Source: an uncultured Collinsella sp. (GTDB taxonomy: Bacteria > Actinomycetota > Coriobacteriia > Coriobacteriales > Coriobacteriaceae). From it: a stretch of DNA of 64,000 nt. Both the position numbers and the translations under genes were made by a program. Shown in pieces: positions 9,771 to 18,544 of this stretch. Where the stretch lies: positions 1-64,000 of the forward strand of contig CATZLI010000009.1 in NCBI GenBank assembly GCA_958421275.1, given 5' to 3'. The notes below the pieces were generated by a model, which searched no databases, had not been told where the DNA came from, and was given only the letters and a program-made list of their open reading frames with translations. Numbering within the stretch: the first letter of the stretch is position 1; each line of letters begins with the position of its first letter.

Positions 9771-9845
9771 CTTATGCAGCTGCGCACAGAGCGGGCGTAG
9801 TAAAATCTGAACCACTGAACTGCCCCATACAAAAGGAGATTTTCC

Positions 9846-10094
9846 ATGCATGACGTCGGAATGAACATGAGCCAGCTTGCCATGAGCGTCAAGCAGGTCG
9901 ACGACACCATCGAGCTCGCTCACGAGTGGAGCCATCAGCTGCTGCATGCGACCGAGAATTTTGACATGGAGCGCATCGGCGCCAAGCTCGAGGCCGCCAT
10001 GGCCGCGCTCCACGAGGCGCATGACGCGCTCGAGGGCTACGAGGAAGCCATCGAGGCCGACCACAACTCCGTCGGCTCCGTGAAGCTGGTGTAA
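9846..10094 (+). CDS. Small helical protein of unknown function upstream of nikR (82 aa)
   Basis: Not recognised as a named family. The ATG at 9846 has a strong AAAAGGAGA site upstream. The sequence is almost entirely predicted alpha helix, acidic, with several histidines (H2, H26, H30, H34 and others) and heptad-like spacing in KLEAAMAALHEAHDALEGYEE. It ends one base before the GTG of nikR, so it is translated in the same operon. That position suggests a role with the nickel regulator, for example as a metal-binding or partner protein, but this is only inference from context. Confidence 0.75.
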   Translation: MHDVGMNMSQLAMSVKQVDDTIELAHEWSHQLLHATENFDMERIGAKLEAAMAALHEAHDALEGYEEAIEADHNSVGSVKLV

Positions 10095-10095
10095 G

Positions 10096-10608
10096 GTGGC
10101 CGAACACGAGCACGGCTGCGGGTACGAGCACGAGCATCCGCACGGGGCGGACGGTGACGCGGGCTGCCACTGTAGTGGTTCCGGCTCCGAGCTGGTCCGT
10201 TTTTCGGTTACCGCACCCGACGACCTGCTGCGCCGTTTTGACGAACAGATCGCGCGCCGCGGCGACGTGGCCAACCGATCCGAGGCCGTGCGCGATTTGA
10301 TTCGCGCCTCGATCGCCAAAGAGCAGATGCGCACGCCCGATGAGCACGTTATCGGGTCGCTCACCATGATTTACGACCATCACACCGGCGATCTGACGCG
10401 CCGCCTGGACGAGGTGCAGCACGACTACACCGACGAGATCGTATCGACCATGCACGTGCATCTGGATCACCACAACTGTTTGGAGATTCTGGCGCTCAAG
10501 GGTCGTGGCGAGCGCGTCTACGAACTAGCCGACCGCCTGCTGGGCCTGCGCGGCGTTAAGCACGGCGAGCTCACGTGCGCCGCCACCAAGCAGAGCCTGG
10601 GGCTGTAG
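10096..10608 (+). CDS. nikR: NikR-type nickel-responsive regulator with His/Cys-rich N-terminal extension
   Basis: Ribbon-helix-helix repressor controlling nickel uptake genes. After a 30-residue leader comes the RHH domain (LVRFSVTAPDDLLRRFDEQI to EAVRDLIRASI). The C-terminal ACT-like domain carries the nickel site: H in IYDHH and the HVHLDHHNCLE cluster, which supplies the two His and one Cys known from E. coli NikR. The start is GTG at 10096, one base after the preceding stop. The extra N-terminus holds six His (4, 6, 12, 14, 16, 25) and three Cys (8, 24, 26), unusual for NikR and likely metal-binding. Hydrogenase maturation genes follow, fitting nickel control of hydrogenase. Confidence 0.92.
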   Translation: MAEHEHGCGYEHEHPHGADGDAGCHCSGSGSELVRFSVTAPDDLLRRFDEQIARRGDVANRSEAVRDLIRASIAKEQMRTPDEHVIGSLTMIYDHHTGDLTRRLDEVQHDYTDEIVSTMHVHLDHHNCLEILALKGRGERVYELADRLLGLRGVKHGELTCAATKQSLGL

Positions 10609-10637
10609 CGGGATTTCCCGCAGCGCACCTGCCAAAT

Positions 10638-10696
10638 AGGGACAGGTTTGTTTTGGCAGGTTTAGAAGTTTTACCCACCAAAATAAACCTGTCCCT
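10638..10696. repeat. Palindromic intergenic repeat, GGGACAGGTTT family
   Basis: Arms AGGGACAGGTTTGTTTTGG (10638-10656) and its near-complement (10678-10696) flank 21 bases; the only mismatch is one base in the middle. The right arm with its flank (CCAAAATAAACCTGTCCC, then TTTTTGGT) recurs at 18478-18509. The element sits between nikR and hypF and may end the nikR transcript. Confidence 0.8.
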
Positions 10697-10725
10697 TTTT
10701 GGTCGGTTTTGATGAGGGGTGTCGC

Positions 10726-13197
10726 ATGCGGCATGTGCATATTCATGTGACGGGCATTGTGCAGGGCGTTGGCATGCGACCGTTTGTGTATCGCGAGGCC
10801 ATGGCACATGGCATTTGTGGATGGGTGCTCAATGCGGGCGACGGCGTGCATATCGAGGCGCACGCTCCGGCCGATGCGCTCGATGCTTTTGTTGCCGCGC
10901 TTTCTGAGCATGCACCTGCAGCAGCCCGCATAGAGTATGTCGAGGTTGTGGACCTGGCAGCCAACGGTTGGGATGCCGCCGATGAACAGGGCTTTCGCAT
11001 CGTAGCATCGCAGGACCAGACCGCGCACACGACGCTCGTCTCGCCCGATATCGCCACCTGTGACGATTGCCTGCGCGAATTGTTCGATCCCGCCGACCGA
11101 CGCTATCACTACCCCTTTATCAACTGCACTAACTGCGGCCCACGCTTTACCATCATCCGATCGCTGCCTTATGACCGAGCGGCCACATCGATGGACCGTT
11201 TCCCCATGTGTCCCAAGTGCGCCGCGGAGTATGCCGACCCACTCGACCGGCGTTTTCACGCGCAACCCGATGCCTGCTTTGATTGCGGGCCGCATATTAC
11301 GTGGCGCGAGGCTGTAAACGGCGATGCGTGCGGGAATTCGTCCGCGACACCGACCGTCGGCACCACACGCGAGGCCAGCGACGCTATCATCGAGCGCTGC
11401 GTTGAGCTGCTGGCCAGCGGTGGCATCGTCGCCATCAAGGGCCTGGGCGGATTCCATCTAGCCTGTGACGCTGCCAACGAGCAAGCGGTGGCCGAGTTGC
11501 GCCGTCGCAAACGCCGCAGCAACAAACCACTTGCCGTCATGGTGCGCAGTCTTGCCGATGCCGAGCGCCTGTGTCATATCGACGATGCTGAACGCGATCT
11601 GCTCGCCGGCAGCATCCGCCCCATTGTGCTGCTGCGCCGGCGCACTGTTGACGAGGGCAACGGCAGTTCCCCCGACGCCCTCGCTCTCGCGCCATCTGTC
11701 GCGCACGACCTTCCTGAGCTCGGCGTCATGCTCCCCTATACGCCGCTTCAACATCTGTTGCTTGCCGCGGCAGAAGCCTGCGGTATGCACGCGCTCGTCA
11801 TGACCAGCGGAAACCTGAGCGAAGAACCCATCGAGACCGACGACGACCTTGCCTGGGAACACCTCGTTGCCGCCGGCATCGCCGACGCGCTGCTCGGTAA
11901 CGACCGCGCGATCCTCTCGCGCTACGACGACTCTGTAGTGCGCGTGGTCGACGGCGCCATTATGCCCGTTCGCCGCGCTCGCGGATATGCACCCCAGCCA
12001 CTGCCGTTGCCGGCGCTCGACGGCGCTCCGTCCTGCGTGCTCGCCTGCGGGCCACAACAAAAGGCCACGATTGCGCTCACGCGTGAAGGGACGAACGGCG
12101 AGGCGACCTGTTTTGTGTCGCAGCATATCGGCGATGTTGAAAACGGCGGGACCTTCGATGCCTGGAACGCCGCGCGCACGCGCTTGGAAGATCTCTTTGA
12201 CTTGGCGCCCGCCGCCTTGGCCTGCGATGTGCACCCCAGCTATCTATCGGGCCAGTGGGCGCGCGAGCAGGCGCGAAAATGCAATCTGCCGCTCGTCGAG
12301 GTGCAGCACCATCATGCGCATATCGCGAGCGTAATGGCCGAGGCCATCGCCGCGGGCCAGCTTACAACCGACGCGCGTGTCCTTGGCATCGCCTTTGACG
12401 GCACCGGCGCCGGCACCGATGGGACCATTTGGGGCGGCGAGTTTCTTGTTGCCAGCCTTGGCGGCTTTGAGCACGCCGCGCATTTGCGCACTTGGGCGCT
12501 CCCCGGTGGGGCGGCCTCCGTGCGCGACGCCCGCCGCAACGCCTTTGCCCTGCTCAGTGAGCTCGGCCTGCTCGAGCACCCAGGTGCCGCTCGGCTTTTG
12601 GACAGCCTCGACGAGCAAACGCGCAGCGTGACAGCTACCATGATCGAGCGCGGCATCAACAGCCCGCGTACCAGCAGCATGGGGCGTCTCTTTGATGCCG
12701 CGGCGGCGATTCTGGGCATTTGCGGCCAGGCAACCTACGAGGGTGAACCCGCCATCGAGCTCGAAGCCGCCGCCTGGCGCGCGCTCGACGACGAAATCGC
12801 CCATTTTCCCGACGACAACGCCGGCTATTCCGCATCTGGCCCATCGTGGTTGGACGGCCCCGATGTGCTGGACCAGAAAGCACTCTTTGAGGCACTTTTG
12901 GAGGGAATTGAAGCCGGAGCGCCCGCCGACAGGCTCGCACTCGACTTCCATGTCGCCGTCGCGCGCTCCTCGGCGCGCATCGCCACCGAAATCTGCGCGC
13001 GCGAGGGCATCGACACCGTCGCGCTCTCGGGCGGCGTGTTCATGAACCGACTTCTGCTTCAGCTCCTCACCCGCGAGCTCAAATACGCGGGCCTTGCTGT
13101 CTTGGTCCCCCACACCGTACCCGTCAATGACGGCTGCATCGCCTACGGTCAGGCGGCGGTCGCAAGCGCTCGTCTTGCGCAGATTGCATCGCAGTAG
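10726..13197 (+). CDS. hypF: Carbamoyltransferase HypF
   Basis: Makes the thiocarbamate on HypE that becomes the cyanide ligand of NiFe hydrogenase. Domains in order are: N-terminal acylphosphatase (residues about 1-90, with HVTGIVQGVGMRPFVYR); a zinc-binding region with four CxxC pairs (CDDC, CTNC, CPKC, CFDC); a YrdC-like carbamoyl-adenylate domain; and a C-terminal Kae1-like transferase domain with HHHAHIASVMAE, FDGTGAGTDGTIWGGE and the ALSGGVFMNR loop. At 823 aa it is full length. ATG at 10726 is chosen for GAGGGG six bases upstream and because it starts the acylphosphatase motif; the upstream in-frame start would run into the repeat. Confidence 0.96.
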   Translation: MRHVHIHVTGIVQGVGMRPFVYREAMAHGICGWVLNAGDGVHIEAHAPADALDAFVAALSEHAPAAARIEYVEVVDLAANGWDAADEQGFRIVASQDQTAHTTLVSPDIATCDDCLRELFDPADRRYHYPFINCTNCGPRFTIIRSLPYDRAATSMDRFPMCPKCAAEYADPLDRRFHAQPDACFDCGPHITWREAVNGDACGNSSATPTVGTTREASDAIIERCVELLASGGIVAIKGLGGFHLACDAANEQAVAELRRRKRRSNKPLAVMVRSLADAERLCHIDDAERDLLAGSIRPIVLLRRRTVDEGNGSSPDALALAPSVAHDLPELGVMLPYTPLQHLLLAAAEACGMHALVMTSGNLSEEPIETDDDLAWEHLVAAGIADALLGNDRAILSRYDDSVVRVVDGAIMPVRRARGYAPQPLPLPALDGAPSCVLACGPQQKATIALTREGTNGEATCFVSQHIGDVENGGTFDAWNAARTRLEDLFDLAPAALACDVHPSYLSGQWAREQARKCNLPLVEVQHHHAHIASVMAEAIAAGQLTTDARVLGIAFDGTGAGTDGTIWGGEFLVASLGGFEHAAHLRTWALPGGAASVRDARRNAFALLSELGLLEHPGAARLLDSLDEQTRSVTATMIERGINSPRTSSMGRLFDAAAAILGICGQATYEGEPAIELEAAAWRALDDEIAHFPDDNAGYSASGPSWLDGPDVLDQKALFEALLEGIEAGAPADRLALDFHVAVARSSARIATEICAREGIDTVALSGGVFMNRLLLQLLTRELKYAGLAVLVPHTVPVNDGCIAYGQAAVASARLAQIASQ

Positions 13198-13331
13198 CTC
13201 GCCCTCACACGCCGCTGTGCCCAGCCGTCTCACAGGCGTAACGCGTTTGCCCGCAAACCCCGCGAGCGCTACCATCAACTGATGGATTATTGAGCGCCTA
13301 TCCAGCGCAAAGCGTCTAAAAGGGGAACAAT

Positions 13332-13592
13332 ATGTGCCTTGCCGTTCCCGGTAAAGTAGTCAAACGCGACGACGACCTCAAGGCCACCGTCGACATGATG
13401 GGCATCGAGCGCCCCGTGTCGCTACGACTCGTGCCGACGGCGCAGGTTGGCGACTACATTCTCGTACACGCCGGCTTTGGCATCCAGATTGTCGACGAGC
13501 AGGAAGCGCAAGAAACGCTCGAGCTCGTTAATGCCATGTCCGAGCTGGTCGAAGAAGACCAGCTTGCCACCAACCCGGCCGAGGCATACTAG
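13332..13592 (+). CDS. hypC: Hydrogenase assembly chaperone HypC
   Basis: Small chaperone that works with HypD to build and deliver the Fe(CN)2CO unit to the hydrogenase large subunit. It begins with the essential MCLAVPGKV motif, in which Cys2 is the functional cysteine, and has the usual beta-barrel pattern ending in VGDYILVHAGFGIQIVD. The 86-aa length is slightly long, with an acidic C-terminal helix. ATG follows AGGGGAAC. It overlaps hypD by one base (TAGTG). The 134 bases between hypF and hypC hold no gene and may contain a second promoter. Confidence 0.95.
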   Translation: MCLAVPGKVVKRDDDLKATVDMMGIERPVSLRLVPTAQVGDYILVHAGFGIQIVDEQEAQETLELVNAMSELVEEDQLATNPAEAY

Positions 13593-14704
13593 TGGCGGCC
13601 GAGCAGCCGGCGCGCTCCGGTATCGACTTCTCGGCATTCCGCGATCCCAAGCTGGCTCGCGAGCTCATCGAGCGCATTCATGAGCTTGTCGGCGACCGCG
13701 CCATCAACCTTATGGAAGTCTGCGGCACGCATACTGTGAGCATCGGGCGCTATGGCTTTCGCTCCATTATGCCGGCAGGGCTCAAGCTGCTGAGCGGCCC
13801 GGGCTGCCCCGTCTGCGTCACCGCCAACCGCGACATCGACCACGCAATCGCGCTCGCCAACATAGACGGCGCCATCATCACCACCTTTGGCGACATGATG
13901 CGCGTGCCCGGATCATCCACCTCGCTCGCTGCGCAAAAAGCGGCGGGGCGCGATATTCGCATCGTCTACTCCCCGCTCGATGCACTCGATATAGCCGAGC
14001 AAAACCCTGATCGCCCGGTCATTTTTATGGGCGTGGGCTTTGAGACCACAACGCCCACCATCGCCGCCGCCATTTTGGAGGCCGATGCACGCGGACTCCA
14101 AAACTTCTCGGTCTATTGCGCCCACAAGACCACGCCGCCGGCGCTATGCGCGATTGCCAACGATCCCGAGACCACCATCGACGGCTTTATCCTGCCGGGC
14201 CACGTCGCCACCATCACGGGCTTGGCGCCCTTTAGCTTTTTGGTCGACGAGTTTAAGACTCCAGGCGTGGTAACGGGATTTGAGCCGGTCGACATCTTGC
14301 AGGGTATCTGCATGCTGGTCCAGATGGTTGTTGAGGGGCAACCCGCGATCGACAACGCCTACCGTCGCGGCGTCAATGCCGACGGCAATCCTGTGGCGCG
14401 CCAGCTGGTCGAGCAGGTATTTGAGCCGTGCGATACCACGTGGCGCGGGCTGGGGCTGATTGCCAACTCGGGCCTTTCCATCCGCCCCGAGTTCTCGCGC
14501 TTTGATGCCCGCGCTCGCTTTGACGTGCCCGTTGAGGCGACGGTCGAGCCGCGCGGGTGCCGCTGCGGCGACGTGCTGCGCGGGGCCATTGCGCCGAGCA
14601 GCTGCCCGCTCTTTGGCCGCACCTGCACGCCCGAGCACCCCGTCGGCCCATGCATGGTGAGCTCCGAGGGCAGCTGCGCGGCGTACTACCGCTACCGCGA
14701 CTAG
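13592..14704 (+). CDS. hypD: Hydrogenase formation protein HypD
   Basis: Iron-sulfur scaffold on which the Fe(CN)2CO centre is assembled with HypC and HypE. The start is GTG at 13592, overlapping the hypC stop. Family motifs are NLMEVCGTHTVSIGRYG near residue 40, LLSGPGCPVCVT, and FMGVGFETTTPTIA. The C-terminal cysteine region (CRCGDVLRG, CPLFGRTC, GPCMVSSEGSCAAYY) binds a [4Fe-4S] cluster. At 370 aa it is full length. Transcribed with hypC and hypE. Confidence 0.96.
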   Translation: MAAEQPARSGIDFSAFRDPKLARELIERIHELVGDRAINLMEVCGTHTVSIGRYGFRSIMPAGLKLLSGPGCPVCVTANRDIDHAIALANIDGAIITTFGDMMRVPGSSTSLAAQKAAGRDIRIVYSPLDALDIAEQNPDRPVIFMGVGFETTTPTIAAAILEADARGLQNFSVYCAHKTTPPALCAIANDPETTIDGFILPGHVATITGLAPFSFLVDEFKTPGVVTGFEPVDILQGICMLVQMVVEGQPAIDNAYRRGVNADGNPVARQLVEQVFEPCDTTWRGLGLIANSGLSIRPEFSRFDARARFDVPVEATVEPRGCRCGDVLRGAIAPSSCPLFGRTCTPEHPVGPCMVSSEGSCAAYYRYRD

Positions 14705-14752
14705 CCCGGGCACACCCGCACACCGGCACCACCCACGATTGGAGTTTTCGAT

Positions 14753-15787
14753 ATGTCCCATAGCGTTACCGATAGCACCGTCCTGCTGGGCCACGGCTCC
14801 GGCGGCCAGATGATGAAACGCATCATCGATGAGGTCTTTTTGGATGCCTTTGGGTCGCCCGAGCTGCTCGAAAGCAACGATGCCGGCGTCGCCGCGCTGC
14901 CCGCGAGCGGGCGCATCGCCATGTCGACCGACAGCTTTGTAGTCTCGCCGCAGTTCTTCCCCGGTGGCAACATCGGCCGCCTCGCCGTGTGCGGAACCGT
15001 CAACGACGTCGCGACCTCGGGCGCCAACGTGCGCTACCTGTCGTGCGGCTTTATCCTCGAAGAGGGCTATCCCATGGATAGGCTCCGCCAGATTGTGCAG
15101 ACGATGGCCGAGACGGCGCACGAGGCGGGCGTGTCCATAATCACGGGCGACACCAAGGTGGTCGAGCGGTGCGGGGCCGACGGCGTCTATATCAATACCG
15201 CCGGCGTGGGCGAGGTGCCTGCGGGCGTGGCGCTCAGCGGCGCAAACTGCCAGCCCGGCGATGTCATCCTGGTCTCGGGTACACTGGGCGACCACGGCAT
15301 CGCTATCATGAGCCAACGCGAGGGTCTGGCGTTTTCGAGCACCATCGAAAGCGACGCCGCGCCGCTCAACCACCTGATTGCCGATGTGCTTTCCGCAGCA
15401 CCCGACACACGCTGCTTCCGCGACCCCACGCGCGGTGGCCTGGCCTCGACGCTCAACGAGTTTGCGCAGGCCAGCGGCGTTGCCATGGAGATCGACGAGG
15501 ACGATGTGCCCGTGCGCCCCGACGTGCAGGCAGCCTGCGAGATGCTCGGCTACGATGTGCTGCAGGTGGCAAACGAGGGCAAGATGGTTGCCGTGGTGCC
15601 GGCTGAGCAGGCCGATGCCGCGCTGAGCGCCATGCGCGCCGCCCGCTACGGCGAGAATGCCGCCGTCATCGGTCGCGTGCTGCCGCTTGCCGAGGGCGCC
15701 CGTCCCGCCGTGCGCGTGCGCACCGGCTGGGGATCGACTCGCATCCTCGACATGCTCGTAGGAGAGCAGCTGCCGAGGATTTGCTAA
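14753..15787 (+). CDS. hypE: Hydrogenase expression/formation protein HypE
   Basis: PurM-like ATPase that dehydrates a C-terminal thiocarboxamide to thiocyanate, the source of the cyanide ligands. The N-terminus has LLGHGSGGQMMKR; the ATP-binding region has STDSFVVSPQFFPGGNIG and VCGTVNDVATSGA; the protein ends in PRIC, with the terminal cysteine (residue 344) that accepts the carbamoyl group from HypF. Full length. Third of the hypC-hypD-hypE run. hypA and hypB (nickel insertion) and the hydrogenase structural genes are not in the window. Confidence 0.96.
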   Translation: MSHSVTDSTVLLGHGSGGQMMKRIIDEVFLDAFGSPELLESNDAGVAALPASGRIAMSTDSFVVSPQFFPGGNIGRLAVCGTVNDVATSGANVRYLSCGFILEEGYPMDRLRQIVQTMAETAHEAGVSIITGDTKVVERCGADGVYINTAGVGEVPAGVALSGANCQPGDVILVSGTLGDHGIAIMSQREGLAFSSTIESDAAPLNHLIADVLSAAPDTRCFRDPTRGGLASTLNEFAQASGVAMEIDEDDVPVRPDVQAACEMLGYDVLQVANEGKMVAVVPAEQADAALSAMRAARYGENAAVIGRVLPLAEGARPAVRVRTGWGSTRILDMLVGEQLPRIC

Positions 15788-15892
15788 CGACAAAGGCTCA
15801 GGGCTATTAAAGATATTCAGATTCCAAACATGCCCGGCACGCATGCCCAGTATCATGGGGTGCGTTTTACAACTCAAGCGGCAGGAGCACCC

Positions 15893-16561
15893 ATGGCAGC
15901 AGCTTTTTCCCATGTGATCTTTGACCTGGACGGCACCATTCTCAACACGCTCGAGGACCTGGCGGCCGCCGGCAACCATACCTGCGAGGCGCACGGCTGG
16001 CCCACGTTTGCCGTTGACGAGTACCGCTACAAGGTGGGAAACGGCATGCTCAAGCTGGTTGAGCGCTTTATGCCCGCCGAGTACGCAGGCGACGGCCGCA
16101 TGTTTGAGCAGACGCTTGCCGAGTTTAGGGCTTACTACGGCGAGCACAAGGAAGACCACACCGCTCCCTATGCCGGCACGATCGAGATGCTCGACCGCTT
16201 GCGCGCCGCGGGCGTTCAGCTTGCCGTGCTCACTAACAAGGACCACGTCTCGGCGGCTCCGCTTATCGAAAAGTATTTTGGTTCCGAGCGCTTTGCGCTG
16301 GTGCAGGGCCGTGTCGATGCGCTTCCGCCCAAGCCCGAAGCACCCGTCACGCTGCATGTGATGGAAGAGCTAGGCGCCGACCCGGCGACCACGCTCTACG
16401 TAGGCGATTCCAATGTCGATATCCTGACCGGCCACAACGCCGGCCTTAAGAGTGCGGGCGTCAGCTGGGGTTTCCGCGGCCGCGCAGAGCTGGAAGCCAC
16501 CGGCGCCGACTACGTGGTGGACACCCAGGCAGAGCTCGCGGCGCTGGTGCTGGGCGAGTAA
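15893..16561 (+). CDS. HAD-superfamily phosphatase, phosphoglycolate-phosphatase-like
   Basis: Cytosolic HAD hydrolase of 222 aa. Motif I is FDLDGTILNT with both catalytic aspartates, motif II the Ser/Thr of LAVLTNKD, motif III a lysine near PPKPEAP, and motif IV GDSNVDILTGHNAG. An alpha-helical cap lies between motifs I and II, as in Gph-type enzymes. ATG at 15893 is chosen because AGGAG is five bases upstream and because it puts motif I at the N-terminus; an upstream ATG at 15830 lacks a site. The substrate cannot be read from sequence; phosphoglycolate or another small phosphate ester is likely. Confidence 0.88.
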   Translation: MAAAFSHVIFDLDGTILNTLEDLAAAGNHTCEAHGWPTFAVDEYRYKVGNGMLKLVERFMPAEYAGDGRMFEQTLAEFRAYYGEHKEDHTAPYAGTIEMLDRLRAAGVQLAVLTNKDHVSAAPLIEKYFGSERFALVQGRVDALPPKPEAPVTLHVMEELGADPATTLYVGDSNVDILTGHNAGLKSAGVSWGFRGRAELEATGADYVVDTQAELAALVLGE

Positions 16562-16609
16562 CGCTGGTGCTGCTCAACCCAGCCGTCGCAATACCGTTGC
16601 GCGGAAAGT

Positions 16610-16690
16610 AGTCGTTGGGGACGTTCTTAAACGACTAGTCAAACAAGAACGTCACCAACGACTAGTCATTTAAGAACATCCCCAATGACT
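16610..16690. repeat. Nested copies of the GTTGGGGACGTTCTT palindromic repeat
   Basis: Three partial copies of a short element (AGTC-TTGGGGACGTTCTTAA-ACGACTAGTC and its complement) are packed head to head in 81 bases. Further copies are at 20058-20088, 26089-26142 and 56655-56685. Each unit can fold on its own because it starts with AGTCATT/AGTCGTT and ends with AATGACT/AACGACT. Confidence 0.85.
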
Positions 16691-16701
16691 GCCATGACAA
16701 A

Positions 16702-16867
16702 GCCGATGTTTTGGCAACGACAGCGAGCGGTCACCAGAGCGAACAAATTGGCATGAAAAGAGGGCGGCATTGACCTTCTGGTCATGCCGTCCTCTTTGAA
16801 TGACAAGTTGTCGCTCTGGTGACCGCGCAGCGTCGAGCAGTTGCGGCGTTTGGTAAAACGCCGCAAC
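16702..16867 (+). ncRNA. Candidate structured RNA or ssDNA element, copy 1
   Basis: A complex fold lies between the convergent phosphatase and lipoprotein genes. A perfect 13-bp outer stem (16729-16741 with 16812-16824) encloses a weaker middle stem and an apical hairpin (16759-16795) capped by GACC-TTCT-GGTC. After the linker GCGCAGCGTCGAGCA comes a 12-bp hairpin with loop GGTA (16840-16867). A second copy at 20096-20311 keeps the same architecture but changes paired bases together (see findings). Mismatched pairs are mostly G-T on the plus strand, which as RNA are wobble pairs; on the minus strand they would be A-C. No known RNA family is assigned; a Collinsella-specific RNA motif is possible. 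Confidence 0.6.
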
Positions 16868-16870
16868 GAA

Positions 16871-17428
16871 CTAGCTCAGCATTGCATCCATCATCTCGGA
16901 GTTGACGGAGTCGTCGGCAGACCACTCACCGTCGTCGTTGCAGGTGTACTTGAAGATAACCGTGGTCTTCCTGGGCTCGGTGGCCTTGGTCACATCGACC
17001 ATAACCTGACCGGCCATCTTGTACAGCTCGTCATCGGAAGGAACCGTGTCAAGCGCGGCAACCTTCTCCTGATACTGGGTGGAGAAGTCCTCGACGATCT
17101 TGTTCATGGACTTGCAGGTGATGGAGACCTCGGCGGTCGCGACACCCTTGTCTTCGTCGACCGTCACGTCGCCGATCTTGTAGTCAAAGCCCTCGAGATA
17201 GGTCTTGGCATACTCCTTGGGATCGATACCCAGCTGCTCGAACTCGTCGCCCGAAGCCTCCTCCAGACCAGAGAGGAAGTCGTCGCCACCGTTCTTGACC
17301 TCGTCAAACTGCGTCGTAAGATCCTCGGTGATGAGCTCCTCAACCGAAGGACCTCCACAGCCGGAAAGCACGACCACGCATGCAACCAAGACGGCCATGA
17401 GGGGCGCAAGCAGCAGCTTCTTTTTCAT
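16871..17428 (-). CDS. Secreted lipoprotein of unknown function (185 aa)
   Basis: Lipoprotein signal peptide: MKKK, a hydrophobic stretch of about 17 residues and the lipobox LSGC, so the mature protein should be anchored outside the membrane. The rest is acidic, with a repeat-free alpha/beta pattern (YKIGDVTVDEDKGVATAEV, TTVIFKYTCNDDGEW) like the NTF2-like or DUF4878/DUF5105 lipoproteins common in gut Gram-positives. I cannot assign a function. ATG at 17428 follows GGGAGGAAC; longer frames upstream cross a terminator. Its stop codon lies four bases from the end of structured element copy 1. Confidence 0.85.
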   Translation of the reverse strand: MKKKLLLAPLMAVLVACVVVLSGCGGPSVEELITEDLTTQFDEVKNGGDDFLSGLEEASGDEFEQLGIDPKEYAKTYLEGFDYKIGDVTVDEDKGVATAEVSITCKSMNKIVEDFSTQYQEKVAALDTVPSDDELYKMAGQVMVDVTKATEPRKTTVIFKYTCNDDGEWSADDSVNSEMMDAMLS

Positions 17429-17610
17429 GTTGTTCCTCCCAATGAGCGGCACCGCGCTTCCCGGACGCGGCACACGTTGTAATAAGTAAGCCCATACTAT
17501 CCACTTATGAACACCCTCGGCAACGCGAAGGCGTGGTCGGTTCGTTTTAGCGTCCGAACGGTTTGCAAGCCCGCCCAACGTGCAATAAAACGCTTCCCCA
17601 CGGTGCAATA

Positions 17611-17642
17611 AAAAAGGGTGGCCGGACAACCCGACCACCCTT
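17611..17642 (-). terminator. Terminator after the PTS EIIA gene
   Basis: On the minus strand AAGGGTGGTCGGG pairs with CCGGCCACCCTT and is followed by six T. It lies 24 bases past the EIIA stop and separates it from the lipoprotein gene. Confidence 0.88.
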
Positions 17643-17665
17643 GCGCATCTTCTGGATGCCGCAGA

Positions 17666-18202
17666 CTACTTGCGGACGACCTTAACGATGGCGTCACCGG
17701 CGGCGACGGCAGACTCGGCCTCGACGGCGAGCTCGACGTCAGCGAACTCGGCGGTGTTGGACACGGCCACGACGACGCAGTCCTTGTAACCGGCGGCAGC
17801 GATCTTGGCGCGGTCGATCTTGAGTATGGGCTGACCAGCTTTGACAACGTCGTCGGCCTTGACGAAGCCCTCGAAGCCATCACCGTTCATGTTGACGGTA
17901 TCGACGCCAACGTGCACCAGAACCTCGATGCCGCTATCGGACTGCAGGCCCACGGCGTGACCCATGGTGACGGTCACCTTGCCGTCGCAGGGAGCGTAGA
18001 CCAGGTCGTCCTCGGGCCACACAGCGCAGCCCTTGCCCAGAACCTCGCCACCAAAGACGGGATCGGGCACGTCGGCCATCTTGATGACCTTGCCCTTGAC
18101 AGGCGAGCACAGCACGTCGGCGCCAGCAGAAGCAGAGATGGAGGCCGGAGCAGCAGCTGCCGCGGGCTCAGCCTTCTTCTTAAACATGTCAAACAGACCC
18201 AT
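17666..18202 (-). CDS. crr: PTS glucose-type EIIA component (stand-alone)
   Basis: Cytosolic phosphocarrier of the glucose/beta-glucoside PTS family, passing phosphate from HPr to EIIB domains. Family motifs: SPVKGKVIKMADVPDPVF; MGHAVGLQSDSGIEVLVHVG, containing the two active-site histidines (the second, in VLVHVG, is phosphorylated); DTVNMNGDGF. An N-terminal linker of about 25 residues rich in Ala and Pro suggests descent from a multidomain EII. ATG at 18202 follows AGAGGAG. It has no EIIBC neighbour; the beta-glucoside EIIBC at 46021-47469 lacks an EIIA domain, so this protein could serve it. Confidence 0.93.
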   Translation of the reverse strand: MGLFDMFKKKAEPAAAAAPASISASAGADVLCSPVKGKVIKMADVPDPVFGGEVLGKGCAVWPEDDLVYAPCDGKVTVTMGHAVGLQSDSGIEVLVHVGVDTVNMNGDGFEGFVKADDVVKAGQPILKIDRAKIAAAGYKDCVVVAVSNTAEFADVELAVEAESAVAAGDAIVKVVRK

Positions 18203-18405
18203 ATGTTTTCTCCTCTTGATTAAGCGCAACGTTATGCGCATGCCTATGGTGATTATAGTGCCAAATGATCAAATTGCTAAGGTGAGGGCTCGAATCGCAA
18301 GCCCTTCCCGGTAGTGCTCGTGGGATGAGTATCTCCTTTGCATCGCGGGTCGATAAGCCGAGTATCGCCTGCACACGGGACGGGCAGAAGCGGGCGCACC
18401 AAACC

Positions 18406-18465
18406 CGATACTTCTTTTCGCTCTCGAGTCCTGCCGCCGCCCCGTCCCTGACACTTCCTGATACC
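18406..18465. repeat. 60-base dispersed repeat, GATACTTCTTTTCGC family, copy 1
   Basis: Starts CGATACTTCTTTTCGC, ends CCTGACACTTCCTGATACC. A copy of the same length and with the same conserved ends is at 36320-36379; the central 25 bases differ. Lies next to a GGGACAGG-family half-repeat here and a CCACAAAGG-family repeat there. Confidence 0.75.
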
Positions 18466-18477
18466 GACCGAAACGTG

Positions 18478-18509
18478 CCAAAATAAACCCGTCCCTTTTT
18501 GGTAGGTTT
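18478..18509. repeat. Half copy of the GGGACAGGTTT repeat
   Basis: CCAAAATAAACCCGTCCC followed by TTTTTGGTAGGTTT matches the right arm of the palindrome at 10678-10707 with two substitutions; the left arm is missing. Confidence 0.7.
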
Positions 18510-18544
18510 GGCGAGTGTGGATTTTCGGACGCTTAACTAACGAG

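Noticed and set aside
9780..9845. NikR operator (GTATGA-N16-TCATAC) before the nikR operon
   Set aside because: Only a single weak half-site (CCATAC) is visible; not enough to call.
14144..16357. Long minus-strand open frame (over 700 codons) across hypD, hypE and the phosphatase gene
   Set aside because: Composition is the mirror of high-GC coding on the other strand; no family similarity, no ribosome site, and three well-supported genes occupy the opposite strand.
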